From positions 744,001 through 808,000 of the forward strand of contig NZ_AP023181.1 in NCBI RefSeq assembly GCF_013426915.1: a stretch of 64,000 bases of DNA, written 5' to 3'. The notes beneath the pieces are model-generated. The model was not told where the DNA came from, made no database searches, and was given only the letters and a program-made list of their open reading frames with translations. Every line of letters starts with the position of its first letter. The stretch's first letter is position 1. Made by a program: the position numbers and the translations under genes. Below are positions 17,205 through 25,878 of the stretch, piece by piece. This DNA comes from Paraburkholderia sp. PGU19 (GTDB taxonomy: Bacteria > Pseudomonadota > Gammaproteobacteria > Burkholderiales > Burkholderiaceae).

Positions 17205-17231
17205 TTTACGACGTCTCCAAATATTGCTTTA
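17205..17231 (-). promoter_or_regulatory. Candidate sigma-28 (FliA) promoter of flagellin
   Basis: On the minus strand TAAA (17231-17228) is followed after exactly 15 nt by GTCGTAAA (17212-17205). This matches the sigma-28 pattern TAAA-N15-GCCGWWAW with one mismatch. It places the transcript start about 75 nt before the flagellin ATG. Confidence 0.5.
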
Positions 17232-17583
17232 GGTTTCGAGCGGTAATTTCCGTTCTGAATTTGTGCAAGATTACAGCGCTGGTGCGACACGTTCTCACCA
17301 GAAGATAACACCCCAACTTACTGATACATATGAATTTTTTCGTATAAATACGAACTTTCTTCCATTTTCATTCACAGGCATTACAAAGATAATGTCACTG
17401 CTTTTATTGTTACGAATAATTATGCAAGCTTTACAGCTTCGTGAAAGGAATAACCGATAACATCTCGCTTATTGCTGACGTGGTAATAACTTTTACTGAC
17501 AGTCCGGTTGCCACTACATCTGCGAATCTTTCAGACGGAAATCCTGTCGCTTGCCGCATGGGGTTAGCGAACTTATTTCATAG

Positions 17584-17602
17584 CGAGGCAATGTAAGCCT
17601 CG
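17584..17602 (-). terminator. Hairpin after MFS gene
   Basis: CGAGGC (17584-17589) and GCCTCG (17597-17602) form a 6-bp stem with a 7-nt loop, 15 nt beyond the MFS stop. AT-rich sequence follows on the minus strand. It is a plausible but short terminator. Confidence 0.4.
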
Positions 17603-17616
17603 TTCGCACGCGCCGT

Positions 17617-18855
17617 TTAGCTGCGCAGATCGATGCGTCGCGCGGGACGTGCCAGCAGCAGCGCGATCGTGACCACGCAAAATGCGGTGCCCGCATAGAA
17701 CGTCGCAGCCGCGCCTATCGTGTCCCACAACGCGCCCGCAATCACGCTGGACATCAGCGTCACAAGTCCGCTCGCGAGATTGAACAAACCGAACGCCGTG
17801 CCGCGCAAATGCGCGGGCGCGCTGTGCGACACCATTGTCGCGAGCAGCCCTTGCGTCATGCCCATATGCAGGCCCCACAGCGCGACGCCCACGAGCAGGA
17901 TGCTCCAGTGAACCGCGTGCGCAAGCACGAGATCCGACACGCCGAGTATCACGAGCCCGGCGACCAGCAGCCTCACATGACTCGTCGAGTCGGCGAGCTT
18001 GCCGAGCGGATAGGCCGATAGCGAATACACGACGTTCATTGCCACCATCACGAGCGGCACTAGCGCGACGGGCACGCCACTGTCCATTGCGCGCAGCACG
18101 AGAAACGCCTCGCTGAAGCGCGCGAGTGCGAACGCGGCACCGACGGCGACGATCCACCAGAACGCGCTATCGAGTTGACGAATGCTGTCGCGCCGGATCG
18201 GATTGACGCGCTTCGCGCCCGGTTGGCGCGCGGGTTCGTCGATGCCGACCGTCAGCAACGCGACGGCCAGCACGCCGGGAATGACGGCCAGCCAGAACGC
18301 AAGCCGGAAGTTGTTCGCCCAGATCAGCATGATCGCGGCCGCGAGCAACGGTCCGAGAAAAGCGCCCACCGTATCGAGCGACTGCCGCAATCCAAACGCA
18401 GCCCCACGCAGCGGCGGTGGCGTGATATCGGCGACGAGCGCATCGCGCGGCGCGCCGCGAATGCCTTTACCGATCCGGTCGATTACGCGCGCCGTCACGA
18501 CGAGGCCGAGAGTCGGCGCAATCGCGAACAACGGCTTGCTCAGCGCGCCGAGTCCATAGCCTGCGACAGCGAGCCATTCGCGATTGCCGAGGTAGTCGCT
18601 GAGCGCACCGGAAAAGACCTTGACGATGGGCGCCGTCGCCTCGGCGATGCCCTCGATCAATCCGATCGTCGTCGCGCTCGCGCCGAGGCTCGCCGACATG
18701 AACATCGGCAGCAAGCTGTGAATGATCTCCGAAGAGATGTCCATCAACAGGCTCACGCAGCCCAACACCCAGATGCTGCCGGGTATCTGCCGGAGGGTGC
18801 TGACGCGGGACCGGCTGGACGCCGGCTTTTCCGGGGAAGCAGGACGCTCGTCCAT
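17617..18855 (-). CDS. MFS transporter
   Basis: The 412-aa product has 12 predicted transmembrane helices. The first, GSIWVLGCVSLLMDISSEII, and the segment RVIDRIGKGIRGAPRDALVA after helix 4 are typical of a bacterial MFS group annotated as drug or metal-related efflux carriers. ALSDYLGNRE resembles motif A. Its start lies 7 bp beyond the stop of the 62-aa gene, with AAGGTG inside that gene's end, so translation is likely coupled. The substrate cannot be inferred. Confidence 0.88.
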   Translation of the reverse strand: MDERPASPEKPASSRSRVSTLRQIPGSIWVLGCVSLLMDISSEIIHSLLPMFMSASLGASATTIGLIEGIAEATAPIVKVFSGALSDYLGNREWLAVAGYGLGALSKPLFAIAPTLGLVVTARVIDRIGKGIRGAPRDALVADITPPPLRGAAFGLRQSLDTVGAFLGPLLAAAIMLIWANNFRLAFWLAVIPGVLAVALLTVGIDEPARQPGAKRVNPIRRDSIRQLDSAFWWIVAVGAAFALARFSEAFLVLRAMDSGVPVALVPLVMVAMNVVYSLSAYPLGKLADSTSHVRLLVAGLVILGVSDLVLAHAVHWSILLVGVALWGLHMGMTQGLLATMVSHSAPAHLRGTAFGLFNLASGLVTLMSSVIAGALWDTIGAAATFYAGTAFCVVTIALLLARPARRIDLRS

Positions 18856-18862
18856 ATGCCCG

Positions 18863-19051
18863 TCACACCTTGCGGAGAACGAAACGCCCCGCCCCTGTCA
18901 TCTGATCGAGCGAGACGACCTGTTCGTCGCGCTCGATAAACTCGAAAGTCAAGCCCGGCGCGGATGCCATGCGAAACACGCGATCGCGTGCAGCAATCAA
19001 GCGCTCGTCGCGCTGTCCCGGCACGCGCAGCCACATTGCCAGCGGTGTCAA
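18863..19051 (-). CDS. Hypothetical 62-aa protein with TTG start
   Basis: The protein reads MTPLAMWLRVPGQRDERLIA and ends DQMTGAGRFVLRKV. AAGGAG sits 7 nt before a TTG at 19051, which favours TTG over the internal ATG at codon 6. It is soluble and charged with no recognised motif. It ends 7 bp before the MFS gene on the same strand, so the two are co-transcribed. The function is unknown; it could be a small cytosolic partner of the transporter. Confidence 0.65.
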   Translation of the reverse strand: MTPLAMWLRVPGQRDERLIAARDRVFRMASAPGLTFEFIERDEQVVSLDQMTGAGRFVLRKV

Positions 19052-19340
19052 TCGGATTCTCCTTGCGTCGAATGTTCATGAACCGGCTTTCTGCACGCAT
19101 GAAGTCGCGCTACCGCGTCAAAGGCGTGCCGTCGAAATTCGGCCGCATCTGTGAAGCGGTTATCCGCATGGAAGCATGGTGAAAGCAAACTGTTGCCGGG
19201 CGAAAGTTGGTTCCAGCCGAACACACTCGCACCCGTGGACGGCCACTGGATAACCCACAAGCCCGCCAGACAAGGACCTCTCCTAAATGGCACGCTCGAT
19301 GCAAATGGTTGCACTGGAACCAACGCAACAGGAGCACGCC

Positions 19341-19499
19341 ATGTTCGCATACTTCTTCCGGATCATCTTCGACCTGTTGGACCGCGCAGCGGAACTGTTG
19401 GACCGCGCCGAGCATCACCGCCGCGATGCGTATCTCGCGTCGGCCGTCGATATCTTCGAACTCGAACGCCGCATGCGGTTGATCGAGGCGGGAGACTAA
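19341..19499 (+). CDS. DUF3563-family small protein
   Basis: The 52-aa product begins MFAYFFRIIFDLLDRAAELL and ends ELERRMRLIEAGD with a DAYLASAVDIFELERRMR core. This pattern, an amphipathic N-terminal helix plus a YLA-S-x-D-hxxLERRhR segment, is that of the DUF3563 mini-proteins common in Burkholderia. AGGAG precedes ATG 19341 by 6 nt; an in-frame ATG at 19287 lacks a ribosome site. It converges on the LysR gene, whose stop is 4 bp away. The function is unknown. Confidence 0.75.
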   Translation: MFAYFFRIIFDLLDRAAELLDRAEHHRRDAYLASAVDIFELERRMRLIEAGD

Positions 19500-19503
19500 G
19501 TCG

Positions 19504-20376
19504 TCACAGCAATCCGACGAGATTGGCGAGCGTCGCGGAAGCATCCCCTTCACGCCACCCCAACGCTAGACGCGCCCGCATTTTCGCGCCCTGCACGTCG
19601 ACGTAACGCACGCCCTTCACCTGTACCTGCGCGATCGCGGCGGGCACGATGGACACACCGAGGCCCGCCGCCACCAGATTGATCACCGACGACACCTGCG
19701 GCGCGGGCTGCGCCAGTTGCGGGCTGAAGCCCGCCTCGCCGCACGCGCGGACGATTTCATCGTGAAGCGTCACGCCCGCCGGCCCCGGCACGAGCACGAA
19801 CGGTTCGTCGGCCAGTGCCGTCAACGGCAAGCGCTTCTTTGCTGCAAGCGGATGCGTTGACGGCAGCACGATTTTCATTGGCTCGTCCGCGAAGCGATGC
19901 ATCTGCACGTGCTCCGGCGACGCGGTCCCAGGCCTGAAAAACACGGCATCGAGCCCGTCATCGAGCAGGCGTTGCAGCAACACAGGCGTATTCGCTTCTT
20001 CGAGCGTTAGATCGACGGTCGGATAGCGGTTCTTGAAACGCTGAATCAGCGCGGGCACGACAGGATTGAATGCCGCTGACCCTGTGAATCCAATACGCAG
20101 CCGTCCCGTCTCGCCACGCGCGGCCCGCTGCGCCGCTTGCGCCGCGCGTTGCGCGCCGCCCAGCACGCGCTGCGCCTCGATCAGAAATGCTTCGCCTGCG
20201 CCCGTCAGCTCGGCGCCATGCGCGGTGCGACGGAACAATTCGACGCCCAGTTCGCGCTCCAGGCTCTTGATCTGCTGACTGAGCGGCGGCTGTCCAATGC
20301 CGAGCTTTTCAGCCGCGCGCGTGAAGTTGCGCTCGCTCGCAACCTCGATGAAATATCGCAAATGACGTAGTTCCAT
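19504..20376 (-). CDS. LysR-family regulator, BenM/CatM-like
   Basis: The 290-aa product begins MELRHLRYFIEVASERNFTR with the helix-turn-helix segment LGIGQPPLSQQIKSLERELG, close to the BenM/CatM/CbnR branch that senses aromatic-pathway intermediates. The effector domain starts about residue 90 (GRLRIGFTGSAAFNPVVPAL). I chose ATG 20376; a longer frame to 20553 is not homologous. It is divergent from an MFS gene at 20478 with a 101-bp gap, and probably controls the MFS-VOC unit. Confidence 0.92.
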   Translation of the reverse strand: MELRHLRYFIEVASERNFTRAAEKLGIGQPPLSQQIKSLERELGVELFRRTAHGAELTGAGEAFLIEAQRVLGGAQRAAQAAQRAARGETGRLRIGFTGSAAFNPVVPALIQRFKNRYPTVDLTLEEANTPVLLQRLLDDGLDAVFFRPGTASPEHVQMHRFADEPMKIVLPSTHPLAAKKRLPLTALADEPFVLVPGPAGVTLHDEIVRACGEAGFSPQLAQPAPQVSSVINLVAAGLGVSIVPAAIAQVQVKGVRYVDVQGAKMRARLALGWREGDASATLANLVGLL

Positions 20377-20477
20377 GCTAGTGCTCAAACATATCGCGTT
20401 GGCCAGTTTCATATATTGGACAGTATAGCTCTGGCGCAGGACAATTCCTGCGTCACAGTCGTCCGTCGATCTTCTCC

Positions 20478-21764
20478 ATGAACTCCGATCCATCCGTTGC
20501 GACGCCCGATCGCATCGAAACATCCAGCACCCGTTCCCATACGGCCGCCGCATCCGGCGTGCGTCCGGGCTCGGCGGACTTTCGCCGTATCAGCATCGCG
20601 CTCTTTCTTGCGGGCTTCTCCACGTTCTCCCTGCTGTATTGCGTGCAGCCCTTGCTGCCTGTTTTCGCGAGCGAATTTCACATCGGCGCAGCGCAAAGCT
20701 CGCTGGCGCTGTCGCTCTCGACAGGCTTTCTCGCGTTCTCGATTCTCTGCGCAGGCGCGCTATCGGAGCGGTTCGGCAGACGCGGCCTGATCTTCGCATC
20801 GATGACGCTCGCCGCTCTCTTCAACGTCTGCGCCGCGCTCGAAGCGGACTGGCACAGCATTCTCGTGGCCCGCGCGCTGGAAGGGCTGGCGCTCGGCGGC
20901 GTGCCCGCCGTCGCGATGGCGTATCTCGCGGAGGAAATCGATCCGCGCGGCCTGGGGCTTTCGATGGGGCTGTATGTGGGCGGCACGGCGTTCGGCGGGA
21001 TGATCGGCCGCGTGGGCATGAGTTACATGAGCGATCATCTGTCGTGGCGCACGGCGATGCTGACCATCGGTGTCGTCGATGTGGTCGCCGCTATCGCGTT
21101 CGTGTTGCTGTTGCCAGGCTCGCGCAATTTCGTGAAGCGCGCGGACCTCACGGCTGTTCATCACATCGCGCTATGGCGCAAGCATCTGACGGCCGCGACA
21201 TTACCCGCCGTGTTCGCAACGGGATGCCTCGTCATGGGCGTATTCGTGACCGTCTACAACTATGCCGGTTTCCGGCTGATGGCGCCGCCGTTCGATCTCA
21301 GCGCGACGCAAACCGGCCTGATCTTCTGTTCGTATCTGTTCGGTATCGTCGCCGCATCCGGCGCAGGCGCTTTGGCAGATCGCTGCGGGCGCGGACCCGT
21401 CGTCACTGCGGGCGTCGTGGTGGCCGCTCTGGGACTCGCGTTGACGCTGATGCATGCGCTCGTGCCCGTCGTGCTTGGCATCATCGTGCTGACCATCGGC
21501 TTTTTCATCACGCACTCGGTGGCGAGCGGCTGGGTCGGACAACTCGCCGATGGCGCAAAGGGTCACGCGACCTCACTGTATCTGCTTGCGTACTATCTCG
21601 GTTCAAGCGTGCTCGGCTCGTGGGGCGGCTGGTTCTGGCAAAACGGTGCATGGCCGTCCGTCGCCGGATTCGGTTTTGCGATGCTCGCCGTATGCGGCAC
21701 GCTCACGTTGTACGTCGCGCGCGTGAATGCGCGCAGGATTCGCGTGAACGCGCGCTCACGCTGA
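20478..21764 (+). CDS. MFS transporter, YnfM-like
   Basis: The 428-aa product has 12 predicted helices after a hydrophilic N-terminus of about 35 residues. ALFLAGFSTFSLLYCVQPLL (first helix) and ALSERFGRRGLIFASM (motif A) are typical of the YnfM/arabinose-efflux-like group. LAEEIDPRGLGLSMGLYVGG follows helix 4. It is a proton-driven inner-membrane carrier. It is divergent from a BenM-like regulator and 20 bp before a VOC gene, which suggests export or import of a small aromatic or drug-like compound whose identity is unknown. Confidence 0.9.
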   Translation: MNSDPSVATPDRIETSSTRSHTAAASGVRPGSADFRRISIALFLAGFSTFSLLYCVQPLLPVFASEFHIGAAQSSLALSLSTGFLAFSILCAGALSERFGRRGLIFASMTLAALFNVCAALEADWHSILVARALEGLALGGVPAVAMAYLAEEIDPRGLGLSMGLYVGGTAFGGMIGRVGMSYMSDHLSWRTAMLTIGVVDVVAAIAFVLLLPGSRNFVKRADLTAVHHIALWRKHLTAATLPAVFATGCLVMGVFVTVYNYAGFRLMAPPFDLSATQTGLIFCSYLFGIVAASGAGALADRCGRGPVVTAGVVVAALGLALTLMHALVPVVLGIIVLTIGFFITHSVASGWVGQLADGAKGHATSLYLLAYYLGSSVLGSWGGWFWQNGAWPSVAGFGFAMLAVCGTLTLYVARVNARRIRVNARSR

Positions 21765-21784
21765 CTCATAGAAGGAGTCTCTTC

Positions 21785-22165
21785 ATGATCGACCATCTCG
21801 ACCATCTGGTGCTGACCTGCACCAATGCAGAAGCCACGACGAAGTTCTACACGCAGGTCTTGCAGATGCAACTGGAGACATTCGGCGCTGGGCGTATCGC
21901 GTTTCGCTTCGGCGATCAGAAGATCAATCTGCATGTACGCGGCAGCGAATTCGAGCCGAAGGCGCATTTGCCCGTGCCGGGCGCGCTGGACCTGTGCTTT
22001 ATCGCATCGGTGCCGCTCGATCAGGTCATCGCGCATCTCGCCGCATGCAACTGGCCGATCGTCGAAGGGCCAGTCGAACGAACGGGCGCGACGCAGAAGA
22101 TCCGCTCCGTGTATGTGCGGGACCCCGATCTGAACCTGATCGAGATTTCCGAACTGATGGGCTAG
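21785..22165 (+). CDS. VOC-family protein (glyoxalase/dioxygenase fold)
   Basis: The 126-aa product starts MIDHLDHLVLTCTNAEATTK and ends VYVRDPDLNLIEISELMG. His7 (DHLVL) and Glu near 121 (NLIEIS) are the usual metal-ligand positions, and GRIAFRFGDQKINLHV contains another. This is a single VOC module, as in small glyoxalases, fosfomycin-resistance-like proteins or virulence protein STM3117. AGAAGGAG precedes ATG 21785. It is 20 bp after the MFS gene, so it is in the same operon. Its substrate is unknown. Confidence 0.88.
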   Translation: MIDHLDHLVLTCTNAEATTKFYTQVLQMQLETFGAGRIAFRFGDQKINLHVRGSEFEPKAHLPVPGALDLCFIASVPLDQVIAHLAACNWPIVEGPVERTGATQKIRSVYVRDPDLNLIEISELMG

Positions 22166-22523
22166 CCGCCTGCGCGGCGCCCGCTGCGTCATCTATCCAC
22201 TCCACGATGAGTATTCCCCGTACTCGTCCGTATCACCCGCTTTAATTCTCGTTTAATTCGCGCCGCCTAAATTGCAGACACGAAGACTTTGAGGTCGCAT
22301 CGTGAATGCCTTGAATCTCAAACCCTTGCGATGTCGCGTCGTGCGCACGCGTTCGCGTTCTTCCTCAGTATCGCGAACGCGACCGGCCTGTCGACGGGCA
22401 TGGTTGCGCTCGCGATGTATCCGGTCCGGCGAATATCGCCGAAGGCGAAGCGTTCGATAAACGCCGGGTATGCGTTCCAAACATCTGCAATAAATGGCTT
22501 GATCTTCCAGATGGAGAACCGTC
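22166..22523 (+). other. Intergenic region without recognised gene
   Basis: This 358-bp stretch holds a weak GC hairpin just after the VOC stop and a moderately AT-rich part near 22235-22280. I found no ribosome site plus coherent reading frame. The promoter of the secreted-protein/Rieske pair is presumably here. Confidence 0.45.
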
Positions 22524-22979
22524 ATGAACACATTCACCAAAGCAGGTCTCGTTGCCATCGCGCTCGTGTTCGCGCAATCCGCAACCAGTGTCGCGTTTGC
22601 CGCGACCACGAATCTGCCGTCGCTTCATCAGCAGGGCGCGGTCACCTATCTTTCCGGAGGCGTCGGCAGCGATCAATCGGATGCGCTGAAGGACGTCATG
22701 CACCAATACCCGCTCGTACTCGAATTTACGGGCGCGACGCGCCAAGGGAATGAATACCTCGCCGACATCCCCGTTCACATCGCCGACATGAATGGCAAGA
22801 CGCTTTTGAATGCAACCTCGCACGGGCCGTTCATGCTCGCATCGCTTCCGAATGGGCGCTACACGATCACCGCGAGCCATGACGGCAAGACCCAGCAGCG
22901 CGTAGTCGACGTCAAATCGTCAGGGCACGTTCGCGCAATGTTCGTATGGCCAACGCAGCCGGAAGGGAGCACGTCATGA
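22524..22979 (+). CDS. Secreted protein with carboxypeptidase-regulatory-like fold
   Basis: The 151-aa product has a clear Sec signal peptide (KAGLVAIALVFAQSATSVAF, cut near AFA-A at about 26). The mature part contains LEFTGATRQGNEYLADIPVH, DMNGKTLLN and LPNGRYTITASHDGKTQQR, a beta-sandwich pattern like CarboxypepD_reg or DUF4198-type domains. GGAGAA precedes the ATG. Its stop overlaps the start of the Rieske gene (ATGA), so the two are co-translated. It may be a periplasmic partner of the Rieske protein; that is inference. Confidence 0.78.
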   Translation: MNTFTKAGLVAIALVFAQSATSVAFAATTNLPSLHQQGAVTYLSGGVGSDQSDALKDVMHQYPLVLEFTGATRQGNEYLADIPVHIADMNGKTLLNATSHGPFMLASLPNGRYTITASHDGKTQQRVVDVKSSGHVRAMFVWPTQPEGSTS

Positions 22980-23596
22980 GCGCCGACGCGAACGCGCCCG
23001 TCGACGAAGCACGCCGTCGATGGATGATTGCGACATCGGTGGCGGGCGGCATTGCGGGCGTGGCCGCCGTCACGCCCTTCGTTGAATCGTTCAAGCCATC
23101 GGCGTCCGCACTGGCGGCGGGCGCACCCGTGACAGTCGACATCAGCCGGCTGCAGCCCGGCGACATGCTGACGGCGGCATGGCGCGGCAAGCCCGTCTTC
23201 ATCGTCAATCGCACTGACGCCATGCTCGCCGATGTGCGCGCCGCCGATCCGCTCGTCGCCGACCCGCACACGACGCGCCCTTTCTCGATGCCGCTGCCGC
23301 CCTACTGCAACAACGAGTTTCGGTCGCGCGCGGAGCATAGCAATCTGCTCGTGGTGGTCGGCGTGTGCACGCATCTCGGCTGCACGCCGAGTCCGCGTTT
23401 TCAGCCTGGCCCGCAAACGAGTCTTCCCGATGACTGGCACGGCGGATTTCTTTGCCCGTGTCACGGCTCGACGTATGACCTCGCAGGCCGCGTGTTCAAG
23501 GACAAACCCGCGCCGCAAAATCTCGACGTGCCGCGTTATCAATTCGAATCCGCGAGTCATGTCGTGATCGGCGCAGACGAACAGGGCGAAGCCTGA
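22976..23596 (+). CDS. petA: Ubiquinol-cytochrome c reductase Rieske subunit (orphan copy)
   Basis: The 206-aa product has an N-terminal RRRWM then one hydrophobic helix (about 17-34), matching the Tat-inserted anchor of bc1 Rieske proteins. Cluster ligands are Cys131 and His133 in CTHLGC and Cys160 and His163 in CPCHGS; Cys136 and Cys162 form the disulfide. YDLAGRVFKDKPAPQNLDVP completes the family motif. GGAAGGGAG precedes the ATG, which overlaps the preceding stop. Cytochrome b and c1 genes are not adjacent, unlike the usual petABC operon, so this is probably an extra copy. Confidence 0.93.
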   Translation: MSADANAPVDEARRRWMIATSVAGGIAGVAAVTPFVESFKPSASALAAGAPVTVDISRLQPGDMLTAAWRGKPVFIVNRTDAMLADVRAADPLVADPHTTRPFSMPLPPYCNNEFRSRAEHSNLLVVVGVCTHLGCTPSPRFQPGPQTSLPDDWHGGFLCPCHGSTYDLAGRVFKDKPAPQNLDVPRYQFESASHVVIGADEQGEA

Positions 23597-23893
23597 GCGC
23601 GCCGTTTTGATGGTCGTCAACGGCCTCTTTAAGATTCGCTTAAGTGTCGGCCGCTATGGTGTTCGCTCCGTCGCCCGCCACTGCACGGCAGCCTCGCCGC
23701 ACTTTTTACATGCCGCTTGAAATGCCCTTCAGGTTTGCCGTCATTTTTACTGCGCTCTGTTTGCAGCTCGAATAACGGCAACACCCGGTTCATCTCCTCA
23801 TCTGGACGCAACGCGTCTATCAGCTCGATCGCGCACGCGTTCTCCGCTTCGCGCAATCGCCCTCGCCGTACCCGTCGCTCTGCTTTTTCGATC

Positions 23894-24916
23894 ATGCCCT
23901 TTCCCGCATTCGTTGCGCCGTCGGCGCGTAGTGGCAAAGTCATTCTGGTGTGCGCGCTCAGTTCCGTTTGCGCAGCGTCGATCTTTTCGCCGAATCGCGC
24001 GAAGCATGCCGCCGATCAGGATGACGCAGCCGGAGCGCAATCCGCGTCGCTGAACCGCGAAGCCGCCGATACGACGCGTCGTGCGCAGCCCGCATCGTCT
24101 GCCTCTGCTGTTGACACCGCGCCGCAACCTGTCGTCAGATCGGCGACCGTCAAGAGCAGCTTTGCGGAAGCGGCGCAGCGTCTCGGTCTCGACAGCCGTA
24201 CCACGGCCTTGCTCGCGCATGCGTTCTCCGGCGAGATCGACTTTCGTCGCGATCTCAAGCCGGGCAACACGATCAGCCTCATCGTCGATCCGCCGGAAGG
24301 CGAACAGCCCACAACACCGTCTTCGACAACAACACCGCTCGCCGTGCGAATCGCAACGGCAACGATATCGCACGATCTGTTTCTCTATCGCAACCTGGAC
24401 GGCAAGCCGTTCTACTACACGAAGGATGGCGCAAGCACCACGCCCACGTTCACGCGCTATCCGCTCGCTTACGAGCGCGTGTCGTCGGATTTCTCGCTGC
24501 GTCGACTCGACCCCGTTACGCACCGCTGGCAAAGCCACGACGGCGTCGATCTCGCCGCGCCCGCTGGCACGCCCGTTCATGCGACGGCACGCGGCACGGT
24601 CGCGTTCATCGGACGGCAAACCGGCTATGGGAAGGTGATCGTGTTGCGCAATCCGCCGCCGTATCAGACCGTGTTCGCGCACCTGTCGCGTTTCGCGAAG
24701 GGCCTGCATCGTGGCGCGCAGGTGCAGCGCGGCCAGGTGATCGGCTATGTCGGATCAACGGGTTGGGCAACGGGTCCGCATCTGCATTACGAGGTGCATG
24801 TCGATTCCGTGCCGAAGGACCCGTTGACGGTTGCGCTGCCCGGCAACAATCCGCTGGATGCGACCGAACGCGCGCAGTTCGCGAAGGAAGCCGACCGTCT
24901 CGCCGCGCTGCTTTGA
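23894..24916 (+). CDS. M23-family metallopeptidase (LytM domain)
   Basis: The 340-aa product has a hydrophobic N-terminal segment (GKVILVCALSSVCAASIF, about 14-31), an Ala/Ser-rich linker, an OapA/LysM-like central part (about 90-200) and a C-terminal M23 domain. Zinc-site motifs are HDGVDLAAPAGTPV and HLHYEV. YGKVIVLRNPP and AHLSRFAKGLHRGAQVQRGQ are standard LytM segments. It should act on peptidoglycan cross-links in the periplasm. I chose ATG 23894; longer frames give Ser/Arg-rich non-homologous sequence. It lies 40 bp before a D,D-endopeptidase gene. Confidence 0.88.
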   Translation: MPFPAFVAPSARSGKVILVCALSSVCAASIFSPNRAKHAADQDDAAGAQSASLNREAADTTRRAQPASSASAVDTAPQPVVRSATVKSSFAEAAQRLGLDSRTTALLAHAFSGEIDFRRDLKPGNTISLIVDPPEGEQPTTPSSTTTPLAVRIATATISHDLFLYRNLDGKPFYYTKDGASTTPTFTRYPLAYERVSSDFSLRRLDPVTHRWQSHDGVDLAAPAGTPVHATARGTVAFIGRQTGYGKVIVLRNPPPYQTVFAHLSRFAKGLHRGAQVQRGQVIGYVGSTGWATGPHLHYEVHVDSVPKDPLTVALPGNNPLDATERAQFAKEADRLAALL

Positions 24917-24956
24917 GTCAGCGCATCCTTTCATTCGCAGCAAACCCTCAACCGAC

Positions 24957-25781
24957 GTGCTGAAACTTCATCTGTTGCTCACGCTGTTGCTGATCGTGAG
25001 CATCGTGCCCGCGATGGCACACGCGAAGCGTGCCGCCTTCAAACCCGCCGTACAGGCACGCGCCGCGATGGTCGTCGATATGACGACGGGCCGCACGCTC
25101 TACGCGAAACACGCCGACGAACGCCGGCCCATCGCCTCGCTGACGAAGCTGCTGACAGCCATGGTCGCGCTCGACGCGAAGCGCCCGATGATCAAACCGC
25201 TGCGCGTCACGGAAGCCGACGTCGACCGGTTGAAATGGTCGCGCTCTCGCCTGCCCGTTCATTCGCTGCTGTTGCGCAGCACGCTGTTGCATATCGCGCT
25301 GATGTCGTCGGAAAACCGCGCGGCGTTTGCATTGAGCCGCGACTACACGGGCGGGCGGCCGGGCTTCGTGCGCGCGATGAACCGCACGGCGCAGCGCCTG
25401 CATATGACGCGCAGCCATTTCGTCGATCCGACGGGCCTGTCGCCGCGCAACGTATCGACGGCGCGCGATCTCACGCGGCTCGTGCGTGCCGCGTATCGCT
25501 ACCCGGTGATCCGCCAGTATTCGACGGCTCACCAGAAGCTGGTGCTGGGCGGCGACGGCCCGTTGATGTACCGGAATACGGACCCGCTCGTGCATCGCGC
25601 GTCGTGGCATGTCGGCCTGCAGAAAACCGGCTTCACCAACGAAGCCGGCCACTGCCTGATCATCGTCACGATGGTGCGCGGTCATCCCGTGCTGATCGTC
25701 CTGCTCGGCGATCCCAACGCGCAGGCGCACTTTCAGGACGCCGTCGATCTGCGCCGCTGGCTCGTAACGGCGCAGCGCTAG
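24957..25781 (+). CDS. pbpG: D-alanyl-D-alanine endopeptidase (PBP7)
   Basis: The 274-aa product has a Sec signal peptide (LKLHLLLTLLLIVSIVPAMA) and the three penicillin-binding motifs: Ser61-x-x-Lys64 (SLTK), Ser118-Glu-Asn120 (SEN) and Lys223-Thr-Gly (KTG). HFVDPTGLSPRNVSTARDL is typical of PBP7/DacD-like low-mass PBPs. A GTG at 24957 directly precedes the signal peptide; no good ATG is available. It cleaves peptide cross-links in the periplasm. Following an M23 peptidase gene by 40 bp, it forms a small cell-wall remodelling unit. Confidence 0.92.
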   Translation: MLKLHLLLTLLLIVSIVPAMAHAKRAAFKPAVQARAAMVVDMTTGRTLYAKHADERRPIASLTKLLTAMVALDAKRPMIKPLRVTEADVDRLKWSRSRLPVHSLLLRSTLLHIALMSSENRAAFALSRDYTGGRPGFVRAMNRTAQRLHMTRSHFVDPTGLSPRNVSTARDLTRLVRAAYRYPVIRQYSTAHQKLVLGGDGPLMYRNTDPLVHRASWHVGLQKTGFTNEAGHCLIIVTMVRGHPVLIVLLGDPNAQAHFQDAVDLRRWLVTAQR

Positions 25782-25878
25782 CGGACGCGTCACGCGGCCT
25801 TTGAAGGGCCTGAACACGCGCGCCGCTGTACACTTCCCGGCAACATCGCCCCACTGGCGATTTCCCGGGCAATGCATC

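Larger units (their letters stand above)
17124..17616. other. AT-rich flagellin upstream region
   Basis: This 493-bp region between the MFS stop and the flagellin start is clearly richer in A+T than its surroundings. It contains a sigma-28-like promoter (17205-17231), a small palindrome TTCGTA-TAAA-TACGAA (17339-17354) and a hairpin next to the MFS gene (17584-17602). I see no convincing gene in it. Confidence 0.6.
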
